A stretch of 64,000 nt of DNA. Source: Bradyrhizobium sp. 170. Its GTDB lineage: Bacteria > Pseudomonadota > Alphaproteobacteria > Rhizobiales > Xanthobacteraceae. Each line of letters starts with the position of its first letter. Position 1 is the first letter of the stretch. Positions 16,481 to 25,188 of the stretch are shown one piece after another. The translations under genes were made by a program, and so were the position numbers. The notes under the pieces were generated by a model, which saw nothing but the letters and a program-made list of their open reading frames with translations, did no database searches and was not told where the DNA came from. The stretch is from positions 2,356,001 through 2,420,000 of the forward strand of contig NZ_CP064703.1 of assembly GCF_023101085.1 (NCBI RefSeq), written 5' to 3'.

Positions 16481-17746
16481 TTGCCCAGTAAACTTTCCCT
16501 TCCCCAACTCTCGCTCTCGAAGGACAAGATTCGGGTCTTGCTCCTCGAAGGGGTCAACGACAGCGCCGTGCAGATGATAGAGGCTGCGGGCTATTCCAGC
16601 ATGACGCGCTTGTCCAAGGCGCTTGAGGGCGATGCGCTCAAGGAAGCCATCAAAGGCGTGCACCTGCTGGGCATCCGCTCACGCACGCAGATCACAACGG
16701 ACGTTCTTGAGGCCGCGGACCGGCTCATCGCGATCGGATGCTTCAGCGTCGGCACCAATCAGGTGGATATTGACGCCGCTCGCCGAAGCGGGATTCCCGT
16801 GTTTAACGCCCCGTTTTCCAACACGCGAAGCGTGGCTGAACTGGTGATCGGCGAGATCGTCATCCTGCTGCGCCGGATCGTCGCGCGTTCCAACGCGGCC
16901 CACGAGGGGCGCTGGGACAAGTCCGCAAGCGACAGCTATGAGGTGAGGGGCAAGACGCTCGGCATCATTGGCTACGGCAATATCGGCTCGCAGCTCTCGA
17001 ATCTCGCGGAAGCGCTGGGAATGAGGGTCATCTTCTACGATCACACCGACAGGCTTCGTCATGGCAACACCGAGCCGACCGCGACCTTGCATGAGCTGCT
17101 GGCGCAAAGCGACGTCGTGACGTTGCATGTCCCGGAGACATCAGCCACGCATGGCATGATCGGGCGTGAGGAGATTGCGGCGATCAAGCGTGGCGCGTAC
17201 TTCATCAACAACAGTCGCGGGACGGTCGTTGACCTCGAGGCGCTGGCCGATGCACTGCGCGAAGGCAGGCTTCGTGGCGCTGCGGTTGACGTTTTTCCGG
17301 TCGAGCCGCGTTCGAATGCGGACCGTTTCGTATCGCCGCTGCAGGGTCTGGAGAACGTCATCCTGACGCCGCACATCGGCGGTTCGACCGAAGAGGCGCA
17401 AGAACGCATCGGTGCCGAAGTGGCACGCAAGCTCGTCGATTACAGCGATTCCGGTTCGACGATGGGCGCTGTCAATTTCCCCCAGGTCCAGCTACCGCCG
17501 CGGCCATCGGGGACGCGGTTTATTCAGGTACAGCGCAATCTGCCGGGCATGCTCGGGCGTTTGAATGAAGTGCTCGCGCGCCACGCAGTCAACATTGCCG
17601 CTCAATACTACGAGACCGACCACGAGGTAGGCTATGTGGTTCTTGACGCTGATGCCTCCGGAGCCGACGGCCAGCGTGTGCTTGCGGACATCCGGTCTCT
17701 GGAGGGCACCATTCGCGCCCGATTGCTCTATGAATACAAGATCTGA
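16481..17746 (+). CDS. serA: D-3-phosphoglycerate dehydrogenase, ACT-domain type
   Basis: 421 residues, the E. coli-type length. The substrate domain (VLLLEGVNDSAVQMIEAAGY, GIRSRTQIT) is split by a Rossmann fold (LGIIGYGNIGSQLS), with catalytic Arg (NNSRGTVVDLEAL), Glu (DVFPVEP) and His (LTPHIGGSTEEAQ), and a C-terminal ACT domain (QVQRNLPGMLGRLNEVLARHAVNI) for serine feedback. It makes 3-phosphohydroxypyruvate, the first step of serine synthesis; this family can also act on 2-oxoglutarate. The start is a TTG at 16481 with GAAGGA upstream. Most rhizobia also carry a longer SerA, so this may be a second paralogue. Confidence 0.88.
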   Translation: MPSKLSLPQLSLSKDKIRVLLLEGVNDSAVQMIEAAGYSSMTRLSKALEGDALKEAIKGVHLLGIRSRTQITTDVLEAADRLIAIGCFSVGTNQVDIDAARRSGIPVFNAPFSNTRSVAELVIGEIVILLRRIVARSNAAHEGRWDKSASDSYEVRGKTLGIIGYGNIGSQLSNLAEALGMRVIFYDHTDRLRHGNTEPTATLHELLAQSDVVTLHVPETSATHGMIGREEIAAIKRGAYFINNSRGTVVDLEALADALREGRLRGAAVDVFPVEPRSNADRFVSPLQGLENVILTPHIGGSTEEAQERIGAEVARKLVDYSDSGSTMGAVNFPQVQLPPRPSGTRFIQVQRNLPGMLGRLNEVLARHAVNIAAQYYETDHEVGYVVLDADASGADGQRVLADIRSLEGTIRARLLYEYKI

Positions 17747-17754
17747 GCCTGGCG

Positions 17755-18888
17755 CTACGCCGTCTGCCGCATCGGCTGCGCCTCGCCATACATCAGCGTG
17801 CGCCACAGCCATTCGACCGGCCCGTAGCGGCAACGGCCGAGCCACCACGCACTGAACAGGACCTGCGCGGCGTAAACCGCGACGCCGATGGCGAGTGCGC
17901 TTGTGACGCCGAGGCGGCCGAACAGGCCGAGACCGTAGCCATAAAAGATCCAGCCGAAGATCAGGGATTGTGCGAGGTAGTTGGTGAACGCCATGCGTCC
18001 CAGCGGCGCGGCCCAGCCAAGCAGCTTCTTTCCGCATCTGAGATTGGCGATGCCGATGATGGCGGCAGCGTAGCCCAGCGCCAGCAGGATGGTGCCGAGT
18101 GCCTCAGCGCCGGAAAGGATCAATGCCGCGCCGAGGCCAATACAGGGGGCGGCGATCCAGAGCAGGCGCCCGGGTGCGTTTTGCAGAAGGCCGACGCGCC
18201 AAGCGAACGCGCCGAGAAGAAACAACCCGATCGTGCGCGGGAAGATAAACGCGTGCAGTGGGACGATAAGAGGAATCTCGCGGAGCCGGAACGCCAGCAC
18301 ATCAAGGAAACCGCCTGTCGCATAGATGCGGGTGGCATCCGCGACATGCTGCGCGATCGTGGCCGTGCTGGGAAACAGTCCCGTCGGTGGAAAGGCCTGC
18401 ATCGCAAGATAGAGCCCGAGAAACGCCAGCGCGGCGATGGCCAGTAGCCAGCGCGGACCAAACAGAAACGGCAGGACGATCAGGCCAGCGAGCGCATATT
18501 CGGTGAGAATATCGCCGTTCCAGATCAGGCACAGGTGAATGAGCCCGAATGCCAGCAGCACGGCTAGCCGGCGTATGAGGAGCGAGGTGCGGCGCTCACT
18601 GTTCGCAAGCCGCTCGAACTGGATGGCAAGGCCTGCGCCGAACAGCAGCGAAAACAGCGCAAGTGCCTTCATCTCGACGGCCAGCACCAGGATCGTTTCG
18701 ATGATGCTATCGATCGGCGATGCTGCGGGCTTTTGCGAAAGAAACTGCTCGAAGATCGAGACGCGAAATTCATTGACCACGTTGATCGCGACAACGCCGA
18801 GCAGGGCGAGACCCCGCAGCACATCGATGGCGTCGATCCGTTCTCCGGGGTTTATCGGCCGTGGAAATACGCCGCCATCGGAAGCCAT
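17755..18888 (-). CDS. DUF418 (YeiB-like) membrane protein
   Basis: 377 residues with around ten hydrophobic segments. The start ERIDAIDVLRGLALLGVVAINVVNEF and the C-terminal RMAFTNYLAQSLIFGWIFYGYG with FSAWWLGRCRYGPVEWLWR are hallmarks of DUF418/YeiB inner-membrane proteins, relatives of the acyltransferase_3/OpgC fold. Function unknown; possibly a membrane acyltransferase. It converges on serA with an 8-bp gap and is downstream of malonyl-CoA decarboxylase, separated by 44 bp. Confidence 0.82.
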   Translation of the reverse strand: MASDGGVFPRPINPGERIDAIDVLRGLALLGVVAINVVNEFRVSIFEQFLSQKPAASPIDSIIETILVLAVEMKALALFSLLFGAGLAIQFERLANSERRTSLLIRRLAVLLAFGLIHLCLIWNGDILTEYALAGLIVLPFLFGPRWLLAIAALAFLGLYLAMQAFPPTGLFPSTATIAQHVADATRIYATGGFLDVLAFRLREIPLIVPLHAFIFPRTIGLFLLGAFAWRVGLLQNAPGRLLWIAAPCIGLGAALILSGAEALGTILLALGYAAAIIGIANLRCGKKLLGWAAPLGRMAFTNYLAQSLIFGWIFYGYGLGLFGRLGVTSALAIGVAVYAAQVLFSAWWLGRCRYGPVEWLWRTLMYGEAQPMRQTA

Positions 18889-18932
18889 TGCGAACTGATT
18901 TCCAATTGAGCCCCGGCCAGTTCCAGCCCGCT

Positions 18933-20285
18933 CTACGACAGCCGCATGTCCAGCAACCGCCGCCCCTCGGTCTTGAGCATCTTCTTCACTGTGCTTGAAG
19001 CCGCGATCTCGCCCTGGTTGGCATAGGCCTCGTGGTTCTTCTCGATATCTTCGAGTCGATAGAGGTAATTGACCATGACGCCTGCGGATTCGCGCACGCC
19101 CTTGGGCGAGAGGTCGCCGAGCCAGTTGATCTTCTCCAGCCGCGCGCCGTTGCCGATATGGAAGCGCGCCACCGAATCGATCAGCCGTCCCTTTGGCGTG
19201 CGGGCTTTGAGGAAGTAATGCGCAGCCAGCGGCTCCAGCACGGCGCGCAGTTGCGCGGTCAGCTCGGCATCCTCGAACCAGTCCGGTCTGTCGAGGCTTT
19301 CCAGCAGCGCGCGTTCCTCGTCGCTGACCGGCACGTCATCGGCCTGTTTCAGCCATTGCATGAAGCCCGGCACCGGCGACAGCGTGATGAACGTATCCAG
19401 CTTCGGCAATTCGCGCCGCAATTCCTCGGCCACCTGCTTGATCAGGAAGCTGCCGAAGGAAATGCCGCCCAGGCCTTTTTGCGTATTCGAGATCGAATAG
19501 AACACGGCGGTGCGGGCGCGTTCGATCGGAACCGGCTGACGTTCGGCGGCGAGCAGCGGCGCGATCGCGGTCGGTATAGCTTCGGTCAGCGCAACCTCGA
19601 CGAAGATCAGCGGTTCGTCGGTAAGCTGGGGATGGAAGAAGGCGTAGCAGCGGCGGTCGATCGGGTCGATGCGGCGGCGCAAATCGTTCCAGTCGTGGAT
19701 TTCGTGCACGGCCTCATAACGGATGATCTGTTCCAGAATATTCGCTGGCGTCGACCAGTCGATCCTGCGTAGCACGAGAAATCCCCTGTTGAACCAAGAA
19801 GACAATAGATGCACGACATCGCGGTCGAGCGCGGCCAGATCCTTGTTGCCCTTCATCAGGGCAAGCAGGTCGGCGCGCATCGCTACCAGATCGCTGGTGC
19901 CGCCCGGCGCGCGGTTGAGCCGGCGGATCAGCTCCTGCCGTTGCGGCTCGGAAGCAAAGTGCAGGTCGCTGGCATCGCTGTCGTTCGGCTGGCTGCGCCA
20001 GCTCTCGATCGCCTGCGACAGTTTTTCGCGGTTGGGGCCAAACTCTTTCGCCAGCGTTTCGAAGAAGGTGAGCCGGCCGGCGGCGTCGAGGTCGTGGTAG
20101 CGGTCGAGCACGTCGCGCGCCATCGCGGTGCCGGACGCTTCGCCGCGGCCGGACAGCAGCGCCTTGCATAGTTCAAGCAGTTCGGAGGCGTCCTGGCGGG
20201 CGACCGACGGCTCGCCCCGCCGAAGCAGCGTGCGGCCACGTTCTGATATCGTCGAGAGAAGGTCGGAGAAAAAGGCGTTGGCCAT
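18933..20285 (-). CDS. Malonyl-CoA decarboxylase
   Basis: 450 residues. An N-terminal helical domain (to about 180) is followed by the GNAT-like catalytic domain with CYAFFHPQLTDEPLIFVEVALT, FYSISNTQKGLGGISFG (catalytic Ser) and VARFHIGNGARLEKINWLGD (catalytic His). It decarboxylates malonyl-CoA to acetyl-CoA, used in rhizobia for growth on malonate and in fatty-acid control. No matB/matC neighbours are present, so it is not in a classical malonate operon. The family name in rhizobia is MatA, but I leave the symbol out because the operon context is missing. Confidence 0.92.
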   Translation of the reverse strand: MANAFFSDLLSTISERGRTLLRRGEPSVARQDASELLELCKALLSGRGEASGTAMARDVLDRYHDLDAAGRLTFFETLAKEFGPNREKLSQAIESWRSQPNDSDASDLHFASEPQRQELIRRLNRAPGGTSDLVAMRADLLALMKGNKDLAALDRDVVHLLSSWFNRGFLVLRRIDWSTPANILEQIIRYEAVHEIHDWNDLRRRIDPIDRRCYAFFHPQLTDEPLIFVEVALTEAIPTAIAPLLAAERQPVPIERARTAVFYSISNTQKGLGGISFGSFLIKQVAEELRRELPKLDTFITLSPVPGFMQWLKQADDVPVSDEERALLESLDRPDWFEDAELTAQLRAVLEPLAAHYFLKARTPKGRLIDSVARFHIGNGARLEKINWLGDLSPKGVRESAGVMVNYLYRLEDIEKNHEAYANQGEIAASSTVKKMLKTEGRRLLDMRLS

Positions 20286-20416
20286 GCGGTGGGTCGAATC
20301 CAGCTGATACTGCGGAATCTTATACGTAATTTAGGACGGTGCCGATCACAATCAAGCGCATGGATCGTACGGAAATATGTCATGCCTTATGTGGGAGCAC
20401 TCACTATGTGGGGTAT

Positions 20417-21226
20417 TCACTCCTTCCCGGCAAATTCCGTCGGCGTTTTTCCGGTAACCTGCCGGAAGGCATGGGAAAACGCGGGCACGCTGGCATAGCC
20501 CAGATCCGAGGCAAGCTGCTTGACCGAGACGCCGGCGTCCGTCGACAGCTTCTCGATCGCGGCCGCGATGCGGGCGCGCTGGCACCAGCTCTTGAAGCTC
20601 AATTGCGTCTCCGACGAGAACAGCCGTGACAGCGTCCGCACCGAGGTGCCGACCTCGCGCGCCAGGCTCTCGATCTCGTGGTCGGCGGTCGGGTCCGCCA
20701 GCACGATGTCGGCGGCACGCCGGCAGCGCGGCTCACGCGGCAGCGGGACGAAGGTCGCGGAATCCTCCGCCTGGTCCAATTCCATCATCGCCAGCCGCAG
20801 CAGAAGCGCGGTTCGTTCCCGGTCGCCGCGATCGTCGAACAAGGCGAGTATGGTCTGATGCAGGAGCGGCGACACCCGCACCACGAATTCCGCCTCCAGG
20901 CTGTGGCTGCGCGCCTCGCGCTGCAGCCAGGCGAGCTCGAAATAGAGCGTCCGCATCTCGATATCGGCCAGCACGTCGATCGCATGTTCCGACAGCGCGG
21001 GCACCCAGACCGCACGGTCCGGCGGCACCAGCCAGCGGCCTTTCGGCGTCGTCACCTGCATTGTGCCCTTGGCCGCATAAACAAGCTGCGCCTCGCGGTG
21101 CATGTGGGTGTGGATCCGGAAGCCCTTCCTGTAGCTGTTCGCGATCATGTGGATGCCGTCGCCGGTCGAGGTGAGGCGTCCGATAATGGCGGCAATTGGC
21201 TTTTCGGCGATATTCATTGGCGACAT
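20417..21226 (-). CDS. AraC-family transcriptional regulator with cupin sensor domain
   Basis: 269 residues. The N-terminal cupin (HTHMHREAQLVYAAKGTMQVTTPKGRWLVPPDRAVWVP) is the ligand-binding half; the C-terminal two helix-turn-helix motifs (ESLAREVGTSVRTLSRLFSSE and SVKQLASDLGYASVPAFSHAF) bind DNA. The gene is divergent from the MFS transporter with about 60 bp between start codons, so that transporter is the likely target. A second in-frame ATG at 21217 is possible. The ligand is unknown. Confidence 0.88.
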   Translation of the reverse strand: MSPMNIAEKPIAAIIGRLTSTGDGIHMIANSYRKGFRIHTHMHREAQLVYAAKGTMQVTTPKGRWLVPPDRAVWVPALSEHAIDVLADIEMRTLYFELAWLQREARSHSLEAEFVVRVSPLLHQTILALFDDRGDRERTALLLRLAMMELDQAEDSATFVPLPREPRCRRAADIVLADPTADHEIESLAREVGTSVRTLSRLFSSETQLSFKSWCQRARIAAAIEKLSTDAGVSVKQLASDLGYASVPAFSHAFRQVTGKTPTEFAGKE

Positions 21227-21285
21227 CCCGTCAGGACAACCCCGTATAACCTATTTCGGAAAATTGCGGGATTCGGGAATCGACC

Positions 21286-22467
21286 ATGAACAGCCCCAGC
21301 CGGGTGATCACTTTCGTCAACGCCGCCCATTTCATCGACCATTATGCGATGCTGATTTTCGCCGCCGCCGTCATCATCATGGGGCCGGCGCTCGGCATGG
21401 CCTATTCGGAACTATTGCCATACGCCACCCCGGGCTTCGTCGCGTTCGGCGCGGGCTCGCTCATCACCGGCTGGCTCGGCGACCGCTGGAGCCGCCGCCA
21501 TATGATGGTGATCTTCTTCATTGGCATTGGCGCATCGATGATCTCGGTCGGGTTCGTCTCGACCCCGCTGCAGCTCGGCGCGGCGCTGCTGGCGATCGGC
21601 CTGTTCGCCTCGATCTATCATCCGGTCGGCACCGCGATGATCGTGTCCTATGCCGACAAGCTCGGCCGCGAGATGGGCCTGAACGGCGTCTGGGGCAATC
21701 TCGGCGTGGCGTCCTCGGCGCTGGTCACCGGCGTGATCGGGCAATATCTCGGCTGGCGCTGGGCTTTTATCGTCCCGGGCATCGTCACTATGCTGATCGG
21801 CGTGGCCTTTGCGCTGATGGTGGTGCACGAGGACCGAACGGGCACCAGGCAGGCGGCGGCGCAGGCCAGGGTGGCCAAGCAGGACATGTGGCGGGTGTTG
21901 CTGGCCTTGCTGATCGTGGTGATCGCGATATCCACCACGTTCAACGCCATCACCGTGGCGATGCCGAAACTGTTCGCCGAGCGGCTGGCCGGCATGACCA
22001 GCAGCCCGGCGTTGCTCGGGGTCATCGCGGCCGGCGTCTATGTCTTCGGCGCGATGACGCAGTATACCATCGGCAAGTTGATCGACCATTATTCGCTGAA
22101 GACCGTGATGCTGCCGCTGTCGTTTTTGCTGGCGCCGTTCATGTATTTCGCGGCGACGCTGTCGAACCTGCCGCTGATCGTCGCCTCCATCGGCATCGTG
22201 ATGGGCGCGTTCGGCCAGGTCACCGTCAACGACGCCATGGTCGGCAAATACACCAGCGAGGAATGGCGCTCGCGCGCCTATTCGGTGCGCTACTTTATCG
22301 GCTTCACCGCGGCGGGCGCGTCCGTCGGCCTGGTGGCATGGCTTTACGAGAAGGGCGGCTTCGTCACCATGCTGCAGGCATTCGGCGCGCTGTGCCTGCT
22401 GGTGATCGTGGCGGCGCTCATCCTGCCGCAGGAGATCAAGGTGCCGGCGGCGCAGACCTCACCGTGA
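21286..22467 (+). CDS. MFS transporter
   Basis: 393 residues with 12 predicted membrane segments. GSLITGWLGDRWSRRHMM is the cytoplasmic loop 2-3 signature (GxLxDRxxRR), and a second such loop follows TM8 (TIGKLIDHYSLKTVM). IYHPVGTAMIVSYADKLGREMG and LNGVWGNLGVASSALVTG resemble the fosmidomycin-resistance (Fsr)-like branch. Probably an exporter controlled by the divergent AraC regulator. Substrate not determinable. Confidence 0.85.
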   Translation: MNSPSRVITFVNAAHFIDHYAMLIFAAAVIIMGPALGMAYSELLPYATPGFVAFGAGSLITGWLGDRWSRRHMMVIFFIGIGASMISVGFVSTPLQLGAALLAIGLFASIYHPVGTAMIVSYADKLGREMGLNGVWGNLGVASSALVTGVIGQYLGWRWAFIVPGIVTMLIGVAFALMVVHEDRTGTRQAAAQARVAKQDMWRVLLALLIVVIAISTTFNAITVAMPKLFAERLAGMTSSPALLGVIAAGVYVFGAMTQYTIGKLIDHYSLKTVMLPLSFLLAPFMYFAATLSNLPLIVASIGIVMGAFGQVTVNDAMVGKYTSEEWRSRAYSVRYFIGFTAAGASVGLVAWLYEKGGFVTMLQAFGALCLLVIVAALILPQEIKVPAAQTSP

Positions 22468-22669
22468 GCTCATCCGATCTTCGGCAGCCGGCTGTCGAAC
22501 TCATGGTGTCATCATTCTGTCATGGCGCCGGCGGCCGGCGCATGGGCATATCGGGGCCTGATGTCCGGGCTACCCGCGACGATTTGTTGCGGCGCAACAG
22601 ATCAGGGTAACGCAGCCATCTCAAACAGAACACTTGACCATCGCTACCCTCCTTGTGTGAGGTGCGCGC

Positions 22670-23089
22670 ATGACCCGAATCCGACTTTTCCTGTTCATAA
22701 TTGCGATATTGGCGCCTTCGCTGGCGGCGGCGCAGCAGTCCATGAAATTCGAGGAGGCCGGGGCCATGCTGGCCGCGAGCTGCGGCAAGGACATCGATGA
22801 CAACTGCCGCGGTGTCAATCTCGACGCCACGCGCCTGCGGGAGTGCCTGAGCCGAAATCAGGACGTGGTGTCGGCGAAGTGCAAGGCCGATTTTCCCCAG
22901 GCCCTCGGCGCCATCCAGCAGCGCATTACCGCGCGCACCTCGCTTGTCAAATTGTGCAATTGGGAATTGAAACACCTGTGCGGCGAGGTCCGGGAGGATC
23001 CCGTCAAGGGTCTGCAATGCCTGCTGGAGTCGACCAAGAAGGCGACCCCGAACTGCAACAAGGCGATCAGCGCAGCGGGGTATCGCTGA
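22670..23089 (+). CDS. Secreted cysteine-rich-repeat protein
   Basis: 139 residues: signal peptide (FLFIIAILAPSLAAAQQ), then about two cysteine-rich repeats (LAASCGKDIDDNCRGVNLDATRLRECLSRNQDVVSAKC and KLCNWELKHLCGEVREDPVKGLQCLLESTKKATPNC). The C-x7-C-x(n)-C-L pattern resembles the FGFR/GLG1-type Cys-rich repeat found in bacterial periplasmic proteins. Function unknown. The stop codon overlaps the ATG of the next gene (TGATG), so the pair is co-translated. Confidence 0.75.
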   Translation: MTRIRLFLFIIAILAPSLAAAQQSMKFEEAGAMLAASCGKDIDDNCRGVNLDATRLRECLSRNQDVVSAKCKADFPQALGAIQQRITARTSLVKLCNWELKHLCGEVREDPVKGLQCLLESTKKATPNCNKAISAAGYR

Positions 23090-23754
23090 TGTTTTGGGGG
23101 GAAAAGCTGCGCGGTATCGCTCTCGTGCTGGGCGCCGTGGCCCTGTTTGTCTTGCCGACGGCCGCACGCGCGCAAACGGCGACGTCGACGGGCGATATCA
23201 TTGAGAAGCTTGCTGTTGAGGCCGAGTCGGATATCGATCTGACGGCCCTGCGCCAGCAGGCTGCCGACCGCATCAAGGCGAGAGCCGATGCCCAGCCGCA
23301 AAAGCGGCCGCCGATCGCGCCGCAGCTGACGAAACTGCCGCAAGTCCGTTTCGACGTCGTGTTCGACCAGGATTCTTCGCTGATCCGGCCGGCCTCCTAC
23401 CAGACGATCGGCAGCATCGCCGATGCATTGACCGATCCGAAATTGCGGCCCTACCGTTATCTGATCGTCGATCATGTCGAATCCGCCGGCCGGCGCGATC
23501 ACAATCTGATCCTGAGCCAGCGGCGCGCCGAATCGATCCGGGATGTGCTGGTGAACACCTTCAAGGTGTCGCCGAAACGGCTTCAGGCCCTTGGTCTCGG
23601 CGAGGAACAGTTGCAGGATGTCAATCGCCCGGCGTCGCCTGCCAATGCGCGCGTCCAGATCATTGTGATCGGCAAGTTTGAAACGGCCGATCCGGCAACG
23701 CCGGCGGCGGCAGCGCCCAAAGGCGCCGCTGCGGCAAAGAAAAAGAAGCGCTGA
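23089..23754 (+). CDS. OmpA-family periplasmic protein
   Basis: 221 residues: signal peptide (LVLGAVALFVLPTAARAQ), a charged helix, then an OmpA-like peptidoglycan-binding domain (VRFDVVFDQDSSLIRPASYQTIGSIADAL, LILSQRRAESIRDVLVNTFKV, QALGLGEEQLQD, NARVQIIVIG), and a Lys/Ala-rich tail. No beta-barrel or lipobox is seen, so it is a soluble periplasmic protein that can bind the cell wall. The start ATG 23089 shares one base with the upstream stop. Work with the Cys-rich partner is inferred from the overlap. Confidence 0.8.
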   Translation: MFWGEKLRGIALVLGAVALFVLPTAARAQTATSTGDIIEKLAVEAESDIDLTALRQQAADRIKARADAQPQKRPPIAPQLTKLPQVRFDVVFDQDSSLIRPASYQTIGSIADALTDPKLRPYRYLIVDHVESAGRRDHNLILSQRRAESIRDVLVNTFKVSPKRLQALGLGEEQLQDVNRPASPANARVQIIVIGKFETADPATPAAAAPKGAAAAKKKKR

Positions 23755-23810
23755 TCACCCCAAGCAGGGGTGAGAGCGACGCCAGCCGCCGGCTGGGGAA
23801 GGAGCGCCCA

Positions 23811-24614
23811 ATGTTCAATCAACCCTCGCCGGGAATGGCCGGCCTCTTGCTGGGATTGACAATGATGATGACCGCGCCCGCTGCTGCCGATGCCTTGAAG
23901 GACGAGATCGCATCGACCGGCAAGCTGCGGGTTGCGATTGCGATCAGTCCGGCCGGTGGCGCGTTCTGGTCGACCAGGACCGAAACCGGCTATGCCGGCG
24001 TGCCGGTCGATCTCGGCAAGGCGATGGCGGAGCAACTTGGCGTTCCCGTCGAATATGTCGCGCACAACAATTCCGGGCAGATCGTCGATGCGGCGTCGAA
24101 GGGCACCTGGGACGTCACCTTCCTGCCGAAAGATCCGGAACGTGAGGGCAGAATGTCGTTCGGACCGATCTATGAGGTTGCGGACGCGACCTACATCGTC
24201 AAGCCGGGTTCACAGGTCACGAATTTCGCAACGCTCGATCAGCCCGGGATCAAGATCGCCGCGGTCAACAACACGACCACGATGCGCGGTGCCATCGCGC
24301 ATCTGAAGAATGCCAAGGTCACGGGCTACCAGACCTACGACGAGATCTTCGGCCTGCTCAAAGCGGGCGAGATCGATGCGTTCGCGCTGTCGCGCGACCA
24401 GCTCAACGCTATGGCAAAACAGATCCCGGGCACCCGCGTGCTGGACGAAACCTTCAAGCAGACGGTGACGGCGGTCGCAGTGCCGCCCAATCGTCCGCTG
24501 TCGCTGGCGTTTACGGAGAAGTTTCTGACCGAGGCGATCTCCAATGGGACGCTGCGCAAGGCCTATGACAATAATGGCCTGAAGGATCGGCCGGTGCGGA
24601 CGCAGACGAAATAA
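23811..24614 (+). CDS. Solute-binding protein, ABC family 3 (amino-acid type)
   Basis: 267 residues: signal peptide (LLLGLTMMMTAPAAADA), then an SBP_bac_3 domain with IASTGKLRVAIAISPAGGAFW, GYAGVPVDLGKAMAEQLGVPVEYV and WDVTFLPKDPEREGRMSFGPIYEVADATYIV. Such proteins deliver polar amino acids or related compounds to ABC permeases. No permease or ATPase gene adjoins it, so it may be an orphan. Two short hairpins (23755-23773 and 23782-23796) fill the spacer before it. Confidence 0.82.
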   Translation: MFNQPSPGMAGLLLGLTMMMTAPAAADALKDEIASTGKLRVAIAISPAGGAFWSTRTETGYAGVPVDLGKAMAEQLGVPVEYVAHNNSGQIVDAASKGTWDVTFLPKDPEREGRMSFGPIYEVADATYIVKPGSQVTNFATLDQPGIKIAAVNNTTTMRGAIAHLKNAKVTGYQTYDEIFGLLKAGEIDAFALSRDQLNAMAKQIPGTRVLDETFKQTVTAVAVPPNRPLSLAFTEKFLTEAISNGTLRKAYDNNGLKDRPVRTQTK

Positions 24615-24632
24615 TCGAGAGCTGTCTGACGA

Positions 24633-24716
24633 CGTCATTCCGGGGCGCGCGTAGCGCGAACTTTGATGTGCAATTGCACATCATAGCTCGATGCTTCGCA
24701 TCGCCCCGGAATGACG
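24633..24716. repeat. Palindromic repeat, CGTCATTCCGGGG family with central 20-bp palindrome
   Basis: CGTCATTCCGGGGCG at one end and CGCCCCGGAATGACG at the other, with a perfect 20-bp palindrome at 24664-24683 (core GTGCAATTGCAC) near the middle. This is a typical Bradyrhizobium intergenic REP element. It lies between the solute-binding protein and the sigma-54 promoter region. Confidence 0.85.
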
Positions 24717-24749
24717 GGGCGGCGACCGGCGCGGGCATGCGCTAACATA

Positions 24750-24797
24750 TGTGCAACTGCACAAATACAAGGCATCCGGTCCGTGCCTGACGCGCAC
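24750..24797. promoter_or_regulatory. Two dyads upstream of the sigma-54 promoter, candidate activator sites
   Basis: TGTGCAACTGCACA (24750-24763) is a perfect inverted repeat, and GTGC-N7-GCAC occurs at 24783-24797. They lie about 60-110 bp upstream of the -24 element, the usual distance for enhancer binding proteins. Neither matches the NtrC consensus, in which GCAC comes first, and the first resembles the centre of the nearby REP, so the call is tentative. Confidence 0.35.
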
Positions 24798-24858
24798 AAA
24801 CGGTGGCTTAAACCCGTAGAATCACGAGGTATTTCGAGCCAATACCCGGAAATCGGGG

Positions 24859-24876
24859 TTGGCACATCGATTGCTT
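24859..24876 (+). promoter_or_regulatory. Sigma-54 (RpoN) promoter for the FNT transporter
   Basis: TTGGCAC, five bases, then TTGCTT. The GG (24861-24862) and GC (24873-24874) are separated by exactly 10 bp, and only the G after CAC differs from the TGGCACG-N4-TTGCW consensus. Transcription would start near 24886, leaving a leader of about 300 nt. Nitrogen control through NtrC is the natural inference for a nitrite/formate-type transporter. Confidence 0.75.
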
Positions 24877-24885
24877 AATTGCTTC

Positions 24886-25188
24886 TCAGTCAATGACGAC
24901 TGCCGTCCTACGGACTGCCAAAGCCAGCGTTGGCGATGGCGCAGGGATCAAGCGACCTCACCGAGGCGCTTCGGAGCAGTCATCGGGACCATTTCCCACG
25001 AAAGCTTGTGCATCTCTGTTTCTGATCGAGCGTGACCGTGTCATCGGCCGTGCCGAGGCAGACCTCTTTGGTTCTGCCGAGGGCGGCATCCGGCACGCGC
25101 GCGAGGACGGCCTGGCTCACTTTACATCGGCGCGGCTGTGGTTGCCGGGGCTGGATTGAACCGCTTTTTGCGAACAAGGGGAACTGTA
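24886..25188 (+). promoter_or_regulatory. Long structured 5' leader of the FNT transcript
   Basis: No well-supported gene lies between the sigma-54 promoter and the transporter. The region has several short hairpins, the clearest with GGCAGA (25057-25062) and TCTGCC (25073-25078) arms extended by CC/GG. An 88-codon open frame (24893-25159) lacks a ribosome-binding site and any recognisable family. Nitrate/nitrite assimilation operons in other proteobacteria have leaders read by ANTAR antiterminators such as NasR/NasT; a similar role here is inference. Confidence 0.4.

Noticed and set aside
24664..24683. 20-bp perfect palindrome as a specific operator
   Set aside because: It lies inside a REP element of a type common in Bradyrhizobium, so it is more likely part of the repeat than a dedicated site.
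24750..24797. NtrC binding site upstream of the sigma-54 promoter
   Set aside because: The dyads have GTGC first and GCAC second, the reverse of the GCAC-N7-GTGC consensus; kept only as unassigned candidates.
24893..25159. 88-codon open frame inside the FNT leader
   Set aside because: No ribosome-binding site, no family similarity, and it starts within a few bases of the predicted transcription start. Better explained as leader RNA.
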